56,848 nt of DNA from Beroe ovata. Its lineage: Eukaryota; Ctenophora; Nuda; Beroida; Beroidae. The DNA is taken from the NCBI GenBank assembly GCA_946803715.1, contig CAMPET010000002.1:1-56848 (forward strand), written 5' to 3'. Position numbers and translations under genes: made by a program. Shown piece by piece: positions 37,235 to 48,796 of the stretch. The notes below the pieces were generated by a model. That model saw only the letters and a program-made list of their open reading frames with translations, was not told where the DNA came from and did no database searches. Position 1 is the stretch's first letter; each line of letters starts with the position of its first letter.

Positions 37235-38605
37235 AGTGGTCCATACTTTAGAGAATGGTATCGATTGGAAAAGGTTACAAATAACAGGGGCTTTAACCAT
37301 GAGATTTGCGATCCTAGATCCCGATATCCTAAACAGGCTATGCTGATGCTATGGTTGTTAGTTGTTAACAACAACTCGGATAGTTGCCCTTTAGGGATCT
37401 TATATAACTGGTGACAGCAGCAGATACACACAATGCATCACCCCCTTCTTCACTCATCATTGCGCATGTGTTTGTATTGGTGTATCTCTCTCTCTCTCTC
37501 TCATTTCTATGATGATACTGATCTCTGAAGCGGCAAATCATGTCTCCTCGACTCAGCTGTTGCCATGGTTTCGTTGCCGTTACCTTGGCAACCGCATCAC
37601 CTCCTGTCACCGTTCCGTCATGTTTCAAGGTCACTGCAGTTCAGCCAATTTTCTGCCAAAGGTTGACATTTTGCTATTTGGCAGCAGTATAATATACCGC
37701 TGCATATATATATGCCCAGATACCATAATAATATGATGCTCACAAAAGCAACATGAATTCATAAGTATACTCGTGTATTCAGACCCGCGCCACCATGGAC
37801 CGTTTACTTCCCCATTGAGCGCATGTCAGAGTGAGACAGCTTTAAAGACACCGCCCCCATTCCTAAGGTTCAGTTTTAGGCTGCTCCGGTCTGTTGGCCT
37901 TTCTAAATATGGTCCTTCTATAATATGGAGATATCTGACGCAGTTTTTCGTATCGTGAGACAAATGCGTCATCTTTCGTTACAGAGAATTATCGGAAATT
38001 CGTCCGGGATTTAAGTTCGTGCTTCCATAGAATACCCATTATAAAGAATAATATATTCAATGCGAAGTGTATTCGATCATTCCAGTGAAATTTTCCTCCA
38101 GAATGACCTTCCTCCCTCTCCCTCCATCCCTCTCTCAATAGAATAATATAATACGTGATTCAAGCATGACTAATTAGTGTTTTTGTTTGATATACGGTGA
38201 TTAACATAATTGTACTATGAAAAAACATAGTTTTTCCAGCCGCTGACGTGGATTCTATATAAGACTACAATAAGTATTTTTCAGTAAACTTCACTCTTCA
38301 CAGTGCTTATCGCAGTGCGTCTGGTTATGTGTGTGTGGTATTGTGGTGGAAGCAGAGACCTCGCTGCTGCAATCAAGCTGAGTATATTGGAGTCTGAGAA
38401 ATTCTGGGTCGAGTATGTGGCAGCCAATTATCATACCCCTATAGTTCCTTGTCAGGTCATATTCCTGCGTTCTAAGGAGTCCTATTTTCACGGACTACGG
38501 AGCCCTATTTTCGCACTAATTTCAATATATTATGGTAGGTACGTGTCTGATATATGCATATTGGTCTTCACACACACACACGCACACACACACACACGCA
38601 CACAC

Positions 38606-38794
38606 NNNNNNNNNNNNNNNNNNNNNNNNNNNNNNNNNNNNNNNNNNNNNNNNNNNNNNNNNNNNNNNNNNNNNNNNNNNNNNNNNNNNNNNNNNNNNNN
38701 NNNNNNNNNNNNNNNNNNNNNNNNNNNNNNNNNNNNNNNNNNNNNNNNNNNNNNNNNNNNNNNNNNNNNNNNNNNNNNNNNNNNNNNNNNNNNN
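38606..38794. other. Assembly gap (189 N)
   Basis: N run between a (CA)n tract and a CTCTCCCCCACC low-complexity tract. Only simple repeats are likely to be missing. Confidence 0.97.
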
Positions 38795-38848
38795 CTCTCC
38801 CCCACCCCCCCACCCTCCCTCACTCTCGCTCTCACTCGCGCTCTCCCG

Positions 38849-38885
<37 letters not shown>

Positions 38886-40701
38886 ACTTATCTCCTACTC
38901 AATCTATATCTATTCTGAAGAAATATCCAGCAGGTTTTTTGATCTGACTAAGTTCTAATCGGTGTCTTATATCCAGTAGCAGTTTATCTTCTGGATATTG
39001 GATTTAACTACGGCTTGTTGATTTGTTCTGGTCCACTAGTCGACTCGCACTATTGTTTCTGTTCTCGACGCTCTTATCTAACATACCTGGGATCTTTCAT
39101 TCTCTCCCTTATTCTCTCTTGTTGGAATGATAATTTTCGACCAATCGCAGTGAGTTGCGTACCCCTAAATTAAATCCTAAATCCTTGCCAGGCACCTAGG
39201 TAGTACTTCTCGGACTCGGAGATGTCAATTATGCAAGAGCACTCATATTTTATCATCCGACCGTATGCGTCCTGACTTCCATGATTCCCGGAAATTCGGA
39301 ATCTCCCGAATGCAAACCTGACACTGAGATATGCATTTTCCGAAACACAATGTGTTCGTGTTCGTGTGTGTGTGTGTGTGTTCTGAGTGAGCGCGCCACA
39401 AGAGCTGGTTTACAAATGGTCATTACAGGGGATATTATACATATGCTATTATGTATGGCCCAACAGCATATATAACATGTCTCATTGTAGCAGCTGACGT
39501 CTATAAGTGCCATCCTGTGGTAAATCCTGTCTATTCAATGCTGTGACATCCTGTTTAGTGGGAGATAAGACGTGTGAGCTCATATATTCTATCGCAAAAC
39601 ATTTTCTGACTGCGTGTAGCGATAAGTTGCTTCGGATCATCCATGATAGTGTTAGGTTTATCATTATCACTTCTAAACGGACCGGTTTTTTGGTTCCTCA
39701 TCTTGAGCTTGCTCTGTAGTTATATTGAACTGATGAATCGCGGTGACCTGAATTAGGCAACCTAATAATCCATGAATGGGTTATCGAGTTGATGACAGTC
39801 CAACATAATTATATCAGATATCCTGTAAATCCCCTCTAAATCACTTTAGATCAATTATTCGTCCTCTGTTCAATTATAATCGCCAGAGCTTAATCTGTCA
39901 GCCAACAATTGGTAACCATGGCAACACAGGCTACGTCCGTATATTGTATCAACGATTTTAATCGAGTAATTTGAACGATTATTATTATCATGGTCGTACA
40001 CGATTTCCCAGAAATCGGTGTTGGCGCTTGGGGTTTGTAATCGTTGTCATATTGTCCAGCTCAATTTGGTTACCGCCCTAGATATTTCTCTCATGGGTGC
40101 ATATTAGCCAGGTTTTCCCAGTGGATTTCAGGACCCATGCTATGATCTTATGGAACTTTTTGATCTCAGTTACGGCAGGATACAGACTATAAATGAGTTC
40201 AATAACTCCCTTCAGCTTAATAATTGTGTAATGAGAGGAAATAAGTTTGTAAAACTTCTCTCCGGAGGACCTACGCTTATATCGTGATCCAGAATTTGCT
40301 CTGCTAAATATTATCTAGGAATTTCAGCCTCACAATTTAGAATACAGAATCTTATTCCTGAGCAGTGGGAACTTCCAGTTTCACTACCTTCTCTATTTTG
40401 AACGGTGACTTACACTTAGCAAAAAAGTTGGCATCGGTCCAAAACATAGGTTGTCCCGGAGTCCCCTGACAACAGCTCCTATCAGGAGAACGTCCAACTT
40501 TGTAAGCCTCGGCTCCACTCAGTCTTTACCATCTGCCTCACCTTTACAATGACACTCAAGTTGGAATATGGTTCGGTTAGAGTCAAGACTACTAAGAGTC
40601 ATATGCATGCTCATAATAACAGCAGGTAGTCATCAGTACATGATGCAAACACTGATAATATATGCTCATTTTCACAGAGTCATTCATCTCCGATCATTAC
40701 A

Positions 40702-40875
40702 ATGGAACTCTTTAACCTGCTCACTCAGCACGAGTCCTTCAACATGATGAGCTATGGTTTACAATTGAGCGGAGTCTGCCGAACAGAATTACGACGACAA
40801 CTGCATGTTCCCACCAATGAAGAGGGTATAGCTGGGTCATTAGACTTTCCCCAAATCCCAATCTCCCCGCGACAG
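40702..40875 (+). CDS. Putative alternative first exon
   Basis: Starts at ATG 40702 and encodes 58 codons, MELFNLLTQHESFNMMSYGL, GVCRTELRRQLHVPTNEEGI and ending PQIPISPRQ, before a CGACAG|GTTTCA donor in phase 0. Its opening (M..NLL....FN) faintly recalls the start of the exon at 28385. The phase equals that of the other plus-strand exons listed here. The donor is only moderate and the frame stays open a further 17 codons, so a plain short ORF is the alternative. Confidence 0.35.
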
Positions 40876-41952
40876 GTTTCAACCCCCAGAGTTTATGCTT
40901 TTCCGATCATAATTATCTCTCAATTATGAGACCAATTCTGGGGACAATGACCAAATGAATCTGTCCTTAGTACTGTTCAATCATGAATCATCCCTAGTGG
41001 AAATGAGTTTTAGATTGCCCACGGACAGCATGAGCAGCATTGTGCAGCTCTACGGAAAACTCATAACAATTGATTCGTGGCTGGTACAAAACCTATGTGA
41101 AACTGAATATTCCATCGAGGTCACTACTTTTCTCCCTATATATATGATCATTGGTTAAGTCAGGTTTTTATCATGTGATGTGCACTTATTCCTGTCAAGT
41201 TATATGTTTCACGTCACGTATTATCATGGCATCCTGATTTCCAATGTAAAGCTCACAAACCTAGTATTATTCTTGCTGGTCTCCGAGATATGCGGTCTTG
41301 CATATGGGTCTTTATCTGTAAGGGTCGTTACTATATGAGTGGGTTGCTAAGTGGATTGCTAAGTGGGTTGCTATGAGAGTTTTTTAGTGCAGCCAGGCGT
41401 GAATTCGGCCTCCCCTACCAAGTATAATTATTGTATCTTGGAGTCCAGCTTTCCCGTGCGGATTGTTTGGATCCTTTGGTACAATGTTTATACCCTCATC
41501 CACTAGTTACTACCATTTACCAAATAGGGTTGCATTTTCAATGGTCTTGGATATGTAAACTTTCATCTGATCTTGAAAAAAACATCACATACTGGACGTG
41601 ACAATACTGAAAAGCCGAGACATTTTGTTTTTAGATCTCGTGCTCAAAACGTATAGATATTTAATTGACATTTGTGTACCGCGTCGCGTTTTTTGCATAG
41701 TTATGTCAATCGATTTTCTTTGACAGTTAAGCGTTGTCCGCGATCTTTTGAATTATATTTTTTTCTAACAATATTGCAACAATTCTGAAGTTAAACTCCA
41801 ATTATTAATGCTAACCAACTCTCCTACTACTCTAGTCATTCCTCCCTGACCCCCTCCTAAAGACACACGCCCCTCTATCTTGAGAAACTCCCTCTCCAAA
41901 GATAGAACCCCCGCCCATATCACAGCCCCAGCCCCAGCGCCAGCTGCAGTAG

Positions 41953-42048
41953 ATGTCAGATTACAACGTGTACCATGACAAGGCAGTTGCGGTATCCAGA
42001 CATGACCGTAGTATGGGCAACGGTGGAGACCCCTCTGACTCCCCAAAG
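41953..42048 (+). CDS. Putative alternative first exon
   Basis: ATG directly after an in-frame TAG, then 32 codons (MSDYNVYHDKAVAVSRHDRS, GNGGDPSDSPK) to a consensus AAAG|GTAAGA donor in phase 0. The upstream 41820-41952 sequence is locally GC-richer and could be a promoter. Acidic and serine-rich, without a recognisable domain. Confidence 0.5.
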
Positions 42049-43330
42049 GTAAGATATATTGAGATGTTATAAGATGAGGATTAACTGGACATTTCTATTG
42101 GGGCCACTTCGGTGCGTCCTCTTTTTGTATCTTATCTATAGTAGTATTGGTGTCATCATGAGCTGTAGACTACATATTATCGTGTCAATCCATGATAATA
42201 TGAGCTTGATTTTTTGAAGTCGAGAAAGTTCTTGAAGTCGAGAAAGTTTTTGAAGTGTGAAAGTTCATTGCTCGTTCCGCGTCCATAGAGTTTAAAATGT
42301 AGCACATAAAGTACTGCAGAGGTCACAATCTGGACAGGTGTTGTCATGGAAACTGGACAGGTGTTGTCATGGAAATTGGACAGGTACCTACTATAGGTGT
42401 TCCGCTGTAGAATTTTCTCTCCCCTGGTTTACCGACATTTATAAAACTATGCTGACGGCAATAAGAGTTTTTAACATTTTCCAAGCAGTTGGAGAGATAT
42501 CTATGCTCTGACGTGGCCAATTAAAGTTCTAATGAAAATCAACTCTATAAAAGATGTGTAGGGCTAACATGAGTAAATAGGTTTTGCAGAGTAGCAAAAT
42601 TTAGGAAATGAACTTTTGGTTCATGACTTGTAGTAAGTTGTTGTCTTTTCCATGATGCAATATAGTAGATAGCTCTGTACTTGGTACTAGTCTACTTTTA
42701 ATTGGTTCTTTGTTTGCCAAGTAGTAGTTTATTTTGTTACTAATTGAAAGTTTGGTCACAATAGCCAGGATATATGCATCAAAGATGAATCGTAATTATT
42801 CAACAATGCAAACAAAAACCTTTTGTGGGTGCCTCCGAGTTTATTCCGTTTCATAGCACATTTTGACCTATCCTCTAAAACCTTTCCGTATCCTCAAATA
42901 TAAGGTGTTGACTTTGACAAGACCTTGCAAAGCAGCTATACTCGATATCCAACTGCCCTGTAATATAGTATCTAAAACAACCGTATCATTAGTCACAGAC
43001 GACTACTATATAAATTGACAATTATAGATACAGACTACTTCTTGCATACACATAAAGTTTACTCCTTAAGTTTTTTTTCTCTCTTAACTGCAAAATGTAC
43101 TTTTTGCAGCTTGACATTTTCTTCTTCAGAGCGTCATATACATACACATATCGCAGCTTGGTTTATCTAATCTCAAATATTTTGTCACTGCCCGTATGTG
43201 AATCCCTGAAGTGACAATTACATTAGAATCTAGGGATTCCTTCTTCATCTGTAAAAAATTCCGTTTTTTAGTTCGAGCACTCGCTAGACCTTGGACTTTT
43301 GTGTACATCGTTTTTGAGTGTTTGTCACAG

Positions 43331-43366
43331 GAGCAGGACACTATGAAGATTACTCGTAGACCAAAG
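43331..43366 (+). CDS. Putative 36-nt microexon
   Basis: TTTGTCACAG acceptor and CAAAG|GTAATC donor bracket 12 codons (EQDTMKITRRPK) in phase 0 at both ends. It could be a cassette between alternative 5' exons and the shared body, or a first exon starting at the internal ATG (MKITRRPK). Its small size makes chance occurrence possible. Confidence 0.3.
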
Positions 43367-44697
43367 GTAATCTGCCCCATCCCCCTTAACTTTTGTTACT
43401 TTTTAGAGGGGTGAGGGGGACTTATTTTAGAAAAAATCTCTGTCCAGGTTGAGCGAAAATTCCGCCTGCACTTGGATTATCAGAAAGTCCCACATAGTAA
43501 TATCATACTACCGAGACTCCTGATTATACCCATTATTATGAAGGAGTAATTACTAATTACTATTATTACTATGGATGGGGTTCATTATTGGGATTTATAC
43601 TTTGTAATCATGTCACCACTCCCCCCTGCTAGCTCAAACCCTCCCCATCGCATAACTATATCTCAATAACAATAATTGGGTCTCAATGAGAGGTTGTATA
43701 ATAGGTAGTGGGATTGTTATTATTCAACAACAGCTGCAGTCCATGGGTCTGGATCATTTTAATCCCCCCCGGGGACCCTTGTATATAAGGGGAGGAGGAG
43801 GACCCTAATCATGCTCTCCCCTCGATTAAACAATGGGCACAATGAGCACAATGAGCACAATGGTCCATGATTCATTCATGAGCTCTCGCATGCGACTGAC
43901 ACCTGCAGGAACATAGACCTGCAGGAATCATAACAAACGCCCACGGAAATTTAACTAGCTATCGTATTGAAATATTAAATGCAATATCAGACAGATAGGA
44001 TATAGTACAACTAACTAACTTACTCAAGATGTTCTATAAAATATGCAGAGTTATATATAGTCTAACTATTTATTCTGGCGACATGCGTATCCATGGATAT
44101 ATTTATATCGCGACGGAAGGAAAGTCTCATGTGAAGTTGCATATATCGCCACACACAACAAGGAGACGGACGCGATGTGTGCTATGATAATCGACCCCCT
44201 TCCCCTCTCTCATGCAGACGCTATACCTAGTCTCCCTAACTATATTTGAATTAAACGGGGCCTAATATCTGATCGGAGCAATTCTGCGATTCCTAAACTT
44301 CTCTTTCGTTGTATCACCGTAACAGAAACCGAGGACTTCCACAGCTTCAGGTATTTGATCACAGCCAAATCCCACCATCCATCATCCAACTCGGACAGAG
44401 TTGTATGTTGATCAGTTTTTAGCTGGGCCGATATATCCCATCAGATGCCCAAAAATTTGATGTTAGAGTTCCTAGTGTGCGTTTGGCAATTCGCCAGATC
44501 TGCAATATTTTCGTAATTTTTCGTAGCACACAAACAAGCGCACAAACTACCAAATCACTATAATATGTTCCGAGAATGCCCGGTCAATTTCAGAGGAACT
44601 GCACACACTTCATACTTCATACCGGATGTATCCATGGAAAACGACCATGGATTGATCATGATATGTAGCCGCCAGGGAATCAGAAGAAGCAGATCAT

Positions 44698-44700
<3 letters not shown>

Positions 44701-44749
<49 letters not shown>

Positions 44750-44767
44750 TCTCTCTCTCTCTCTCTC
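44701..44767. repeat. (CT)n microsatellite
   Basis: About 33 CT units with one interruption. Likely polymorphic. Confidence 0.95.
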
Positions 44768-45114
44768 AGGACCATAACCGAGACTTAGTCTGAAGTCAGG
44801 TAATTGGTTTGAAATTGTTGTAACATGATGGGTGATGAAGGATGGATGATGTGAGTGCTCACCACTTCAGTCTATGATAATGTGCGCGTACCAGTCTGCA
44901 GATGACATCAGAGTCTCTATCTATCTCTCTCATTGTCAGGACGGGGACCCAGGTCAGGATTTAGCATACCCCTGACTGGGTTGACATATAGATGTTATCA
45001 GTCATGAGATGGGCTTTGTATACGATAGATTTAGCTGCATGAAATTGGGGGCATGATAAGCGAATATATGCGTGGAGGGAGACGCACAGGGTATAACCAA
45101 GAGAAACTACCTCT

Positions 45115-45162
45115 GCTCCTTCATAAACCGTTGCTCCTTCATAAACCATACTCCTTCATAAA
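45115..45162 (-). repeat. Triple TTTATGAAGGAG cluster
   Basis: Three exact copies in the same orientation with 17-18-nt spacing in non-coding DNA between the putative plus-strand exons at 43331 and 47332. A further single copy lies at 45816-45828. Confidence 0.9.
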
Positions 45163-46514
45163 ACTTACGCGAATCGCACGGGAGCATGGTAATATAAAAC
45201 TTTGTAGTTGCTTGTGTAATAGCCAGCTGGCACCACTGATGGTTATCTGTAAGCAAAGGACCTGCCCTTTCAATTAGCTTCGGTGCACTAATTGGGAACT
45301 TTATCTATTTCTCTTTTATTTTTTCGTTCTTTTTGGTTTTTTCTCATACTACTAGAGAATCATCAAGCATAATATTTCAGATGATAACGATTATATGATT
45401 GATGATGATGTGGAATTTTTACTGACTCTATCTCCGTCTCCTCAATAAATAGATGATTTTCCAGGGAACATCTTTCATTTTCAGAGTATTTCCTTACAGA
45501 GTTTAGTTAGGAAAGCACTCTGTTCTTTTTTGGAAAATGGCAATGATCACCGCTTGATTTTGGCTAAGTTTCTCGACTGTATGCCTAACTACACTTAAGA
45601 CTCATTGGGATCTGTATGAACAACTATCTTCCTTTCCCCTGCATCTTGTAGCACCAACTGCAATGGTCACAGGAATTAATCGGCCATCGCACTTGACATG
45701 ATGTGTACCCGAACTCCATGCCTGTTCCCACCACTCTCAGTTTGCAATCTGTCACACCCAGAGATAGAGAGATCTGATTAGAATGTCAAACTTTACGTCA
45801 TGATATATAGTACCTACTCCTTCATAAACATGACAGTTCGGTACAGAACGACCATATCATGTCACGTGGTCTATAGATTATGATCAGTCGTATGGTTCAA
45901 GAGTTGCGGTAATTAATTACTCATCATATACAGAAACTGTACCAATATACTTGCTTCTTTCCTTATCCTCTTCTATAGACTCTCTCTCTCTCTCTACAAA
46001 TGTTTAGATTGTTGTTCCAACTTATTTCCGGTTAACTTTCCCTTATGTCATTGATAAGTTTGGAGCTCATATATGATTTTTCCATAATGTTATCCTAAAA
46101 ACATCACATGGCCCCCTTTTTCTCGTATGCAAAATCACATCATATAAACAGTAGCATGCTCAAATGAATTGACATTGTTTTGCAGCCTCAAAAACAACAA
46201 TATTTGTCTGTCACTAATCATAGTGCTTGTATGGCCTTATTTTTCATTGTGTCAGTTAGGCTGTTGTTATTCCCAACCAATACAAGACAACGATTCTCAA
46301 GTTGAGAACCATCTCAGCTGAGAGGGCCAATTAGAGTAGTAGTCCAGACGAAACACCTGCATCAGCTTGTTCACTGTTCAGTGGCAGTGTTACTGAACAC
46401 TTCACATCTGGTAGAATTAGGACCCACGTTACCAACACACACACACACGTATCGCAAACAATTTGCCAAACACCTCCCCATTTCTGAGATACTATAATTG
46501 ATATCAAAACCTAG

Positions 46515-46876
46515 GAAACAAGTCTTTGAAATGGCGCGGGCACTTTGAAATCCCTTGTAAAGACGACCGATACTTGTATAGAATTGTACAGCATCTTCGA
46601 TCCATAATTCCAATTATCCCAAAACTCATCCCTGATGCTTCCACCTTTCTTCAGCGGTCTCTTGCAAACTTGCTCCCTGATTCCAATTTGATATCAAGCT
46701 CACTGATCGTAATTCTTGAGAATCACATCATAAATAGTACACGTGCACAATACATTTCAAATTTGACACGTGTTTTATTCTCTACTCCGCATTTGAAAAG
46801 CATTTTAAACACATCTAGTTCATGCAATAAGTGGAAGACAGCTATAGTTACAGCAAGTATAGCGGGAGATGAATAG
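46515..46876 (+). CDS. Unrecognised ORF, possible terminal exon
   Basis: Open frame with no ATG but a CCTAG acceptor at its start, about 120 codons to a TAG stop. It reads KWRGHFEIPCKDDRYLYRIV, HLRSIIPIIPKLIPDASTFL, SSSLIVILENHI and NKWKTAIVTASIAGDE. Amino-acid use is balanced and protein-like with amphipathic stretches. It could be a 3' exon of an unseen gene or a decayed gene fragment. Confidence 0.25.
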
Positions 46877-47290
46877 TTACACTGGTGATCATTGTGTACC
46901 GGTTATACTACGGATTCGTCATGCTCCTTCTTAAAACTTTTCATAATTCCGACCTCAATTTCATCTTTTGTATTTAGATTGTTATCTTGATAACTTATTC
47001 TTTGATACTTATAGCGCCGTACTACGTTGCCTTGTAATCTGAACATTGGCACGGAAAGGGGGAGCAACCAAAAACAAGGCGTTGGAACACTGGATATAAG
47101 GGCCCCAAGGGGACTCTAGATATAGGAGACTGCTTAGAGGCCGCTTCCTCCTCTATATAAAAACTGAGAAGCTTGACGGTCTATAATAAGACCTCGATAA
47201 GGAGGAGCACACTTAACGAAGAAAGACTGCAAGATCAGAGACAACGCAAAGAGGAGAAGTAGACACACGCCCCCAGCAGAAGGAGGACGC

Positions 47291-47300
47291 TATATAAGGG
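47291..47300 (+). promoter_or_regulatory. TATA box for the 47332 exon
   Basis: TATATAAGGG lies 41 nt before the ATG at 47332, which would leave a leader of only about 10 nt if transcription starts 30 nt downstream of the box. A second box (CTATATAAAAAC) lies at about 47153. Another perfect TATATAAGG at 43782 precedes a short ORF that I did not accept. Confidence 0.5.
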
Positions 47301-47331
47301 ACACACCCCTCTCTATCTCTCTCCCGTTCCC

Positions 47332-47469
47332 ATGACAACCACAGTGGTTCTCCTGGACCCGGGGGCCCACGATCTCCATGACTACCCTCTGAGTTGTGAC
47401 AGTTACGGGGGCAGCTCCAGTCAGTCTAGCGTCTGGCAGAGGTGGTTCCAACGACTAACCAGTTCTAAG
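47332..47469 (+). CDS. Putative alternative first exon with TATA promoter
   Basis: Encodes 46 codons, MTTTVVLLDPGAHDLHDYPL, CDSYGGSSSQSSVWQRWFQR and LTSSK, to a TCTAAG|GTGGGT donor in phase 0. GC content rises locally. The nearby TATA box, the ATG and the in-phase donor make this one of the best supported of the plus-strand first exons. The protein family is unknown. Confidence 0.5.
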
Positions 47470-47611
47470 GTGGGTTATAGATCATTTGTGTGAAGTATAA
47501 ATTATTGCATGTGTTAGTGAAATGTCTTCGTGGTTTGTGTGTGTGTAATTGTAAAGTGTCTGTACAAAGCATAGGAGTGTAGGATATTTACCACACTCTC
47601 ATCAATTTTTC

Positions 47612-48796
47612 ATCCAATTCTCACACAAATACCATCGCTTCCTACGTAATTTTGAACCCTGAATCGATCTACGATGGAATTTCGATCCTATCTTGCTTCC
47701 AAGAGGCGTTATCTGTAATGCAAAACTTAAGAACTCATACAAGGAGAAACTGGAATTTTCACCAATTTCCTGATGAGTAAGCTCAAAAATTCCATCAGAT
47801 TCGGATTCTACGTCAAAAATTAGGCCAGAAACACCTATAACTTGTTATCGTACTCTGAAAAAAATTTGGTCCATTTTGGTGTGTCCCATTGATTTTCGTG
47901 TTTTTGCAGGTAATGCTTCCCACGGGTTTGAAAACGTAATTTGGGCGTGGTCCCACGGCGAGAAGGAAATTTGTAGGATCATGAAGAGGGTGGATATTTG
48001 TAGTGTGAGAGTAGGAGCGATGACTTGATGTAAAATTAGCACCAAAAGTGCCAGTTAAGTCTCCGTAACAGACCCTCAAAATCGAGGCAGCAAAGTGTGA
48101 GTTCATTTACTAAATTTTTATCCAACCCTACCATGCAAAATATGGAGAAAATCTTTTTGGCCAATTACTATCCAAATACCATCGATTCCTACGTAATTTT
48201 GGGCGCAGAATCGATCTACGATGGAATTTTGGACCTATCTTGCATTCCAGAGGCGTTATCTGCAAAGCAAAACTTAAGAGCGCATACAAGGAGAAACTGG
48301 AGTTTCCACCCATTTTCCGATGAGCTAGCTCAAAAATTCTATCAGATCCGGATTCTACGTTAAAAATTAGGCTAGAAACACCTATTACTTGTTATCGTAC
48401 TCTGAAAAAAATTTGGTCCATTTTGGTGCGTCCCATTGATTTTCGTGTTTTTGCAGGTAATGCTTCCCACGGGTTTGAAATCGTGATTTGGGCGTGGCCC
48501 CAAGGCGAGTAGAAAATTTGTATGATCATGAAGAGGGTGGATAATTGTACCGTGAGAGTAGGAGCGATGGCTCGATGTAAAATTAGTACCCAAAGTGGCA
48601 GTTAAGTCTCCGTAACAGACCCTCAAAATCGAGGCAGCAAAGTGTGGGTTCATTCACTAAATTTTTATCCAACCCTACCATGCATAATATTGAAAAAATC
48701 TTTTTGGCCAATTACTATCCAAATACCATCGATTCCTACGTAATTTTGGGCGCTGAATCGATCTACGATGGAATTTTGGACCTATCTTGCTTCCCC
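47612..48796. repeat. 547-bp-unit tandem repeat, locus 3
   Basis: Two units plus about 90 bp. The AAATACCATCG landmark recurs at about 47628, 48175 and 48720, and TCAGATTCGGATTCTACG at 47796 and, with one change, 48342. The array begins and ends at the same unit positions as locus 2. Copies are roughly 90 percent alike by eye, so the family is moderately young. Confidence 0.88.

Larger units (their letters stand above)
30141..40701. other. Long intron or intergenic region
   Basis: About 10.5 kb without a well supported gene. It holds a pyrimidine-rich low-complexity tract (32156-32400), a CACTTTTCCTTGACAC minisatellite (33912-34085), the X-box cluster at 35395, TTTATGAAGGAG copies at 33041, 34728 and 37074, and an N gap in a CA repeat (38606-38794). 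Three ORFs with a somewhat coding-like composition are listed separately at low confidence. If the plus-strand exons belong to one gene, this stretch is intronic. Confidence 0.5.
13710..46935. repeat. Dispersed 13-bp motif TTTATGAAGGAG[C/T]
   Basis: Exact copies on the plus strand begin at 13710 and 37074. On the minus strand they occupy 17323-17335, 18233-18245, 18331-18343, 18352-18364, 21603-21615, 26492-26504, 28359-28371, 33041-33053, 34728-34740, 45115-45127, 45133-45145, 45150-45162 and 45816-45828. Near matches with one or a few changes: 18310, 24888, 24922, 26107, 28332, 43536 and 46923. A given 12-mer is expected about 0.007 times in this window on both strands. Flanking sequence is not shared beyond the motif, so these are not copies of a longer transposon. 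The function is unknown. It could be a protein-binding site, an RNA signal or a remnant terminus. Confidence 0.9.

Noticed and set aside
38303-38958. ORFs of 115-214 codons running through the N gap
   Set aside because: Much of their length is N or CA/CT microsatellite. The leading part (38327-38530) has no family match.
43782-43918. TATA box followed by a short ORF (MGTMSTMSTMVHDSF...)
   Set aside because: The frame stops after about 28 codons without a usable donor, so it is not a first exon by the criteria used for the others.
44344-44362. Possible microexon between CCGTAACAG and CTTCAG|GTATTT
   Set aside because: About 25 nt in phase 1, unlike the phase-0 exons nearby, with a poor pyrimidine tract. 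Likely chance.
6711-48653. Conserved ~97-codon minus-strand ORF (MNPHFAASILRV...) in each copy of the 547-bp repeat, and a plus-strand ORF over the other half
   Set aside because: The copies are nearly identical by descent, so shared openness is not independent evidence. Differences between copies do not favour silent changes by eye, and no family is recognised.
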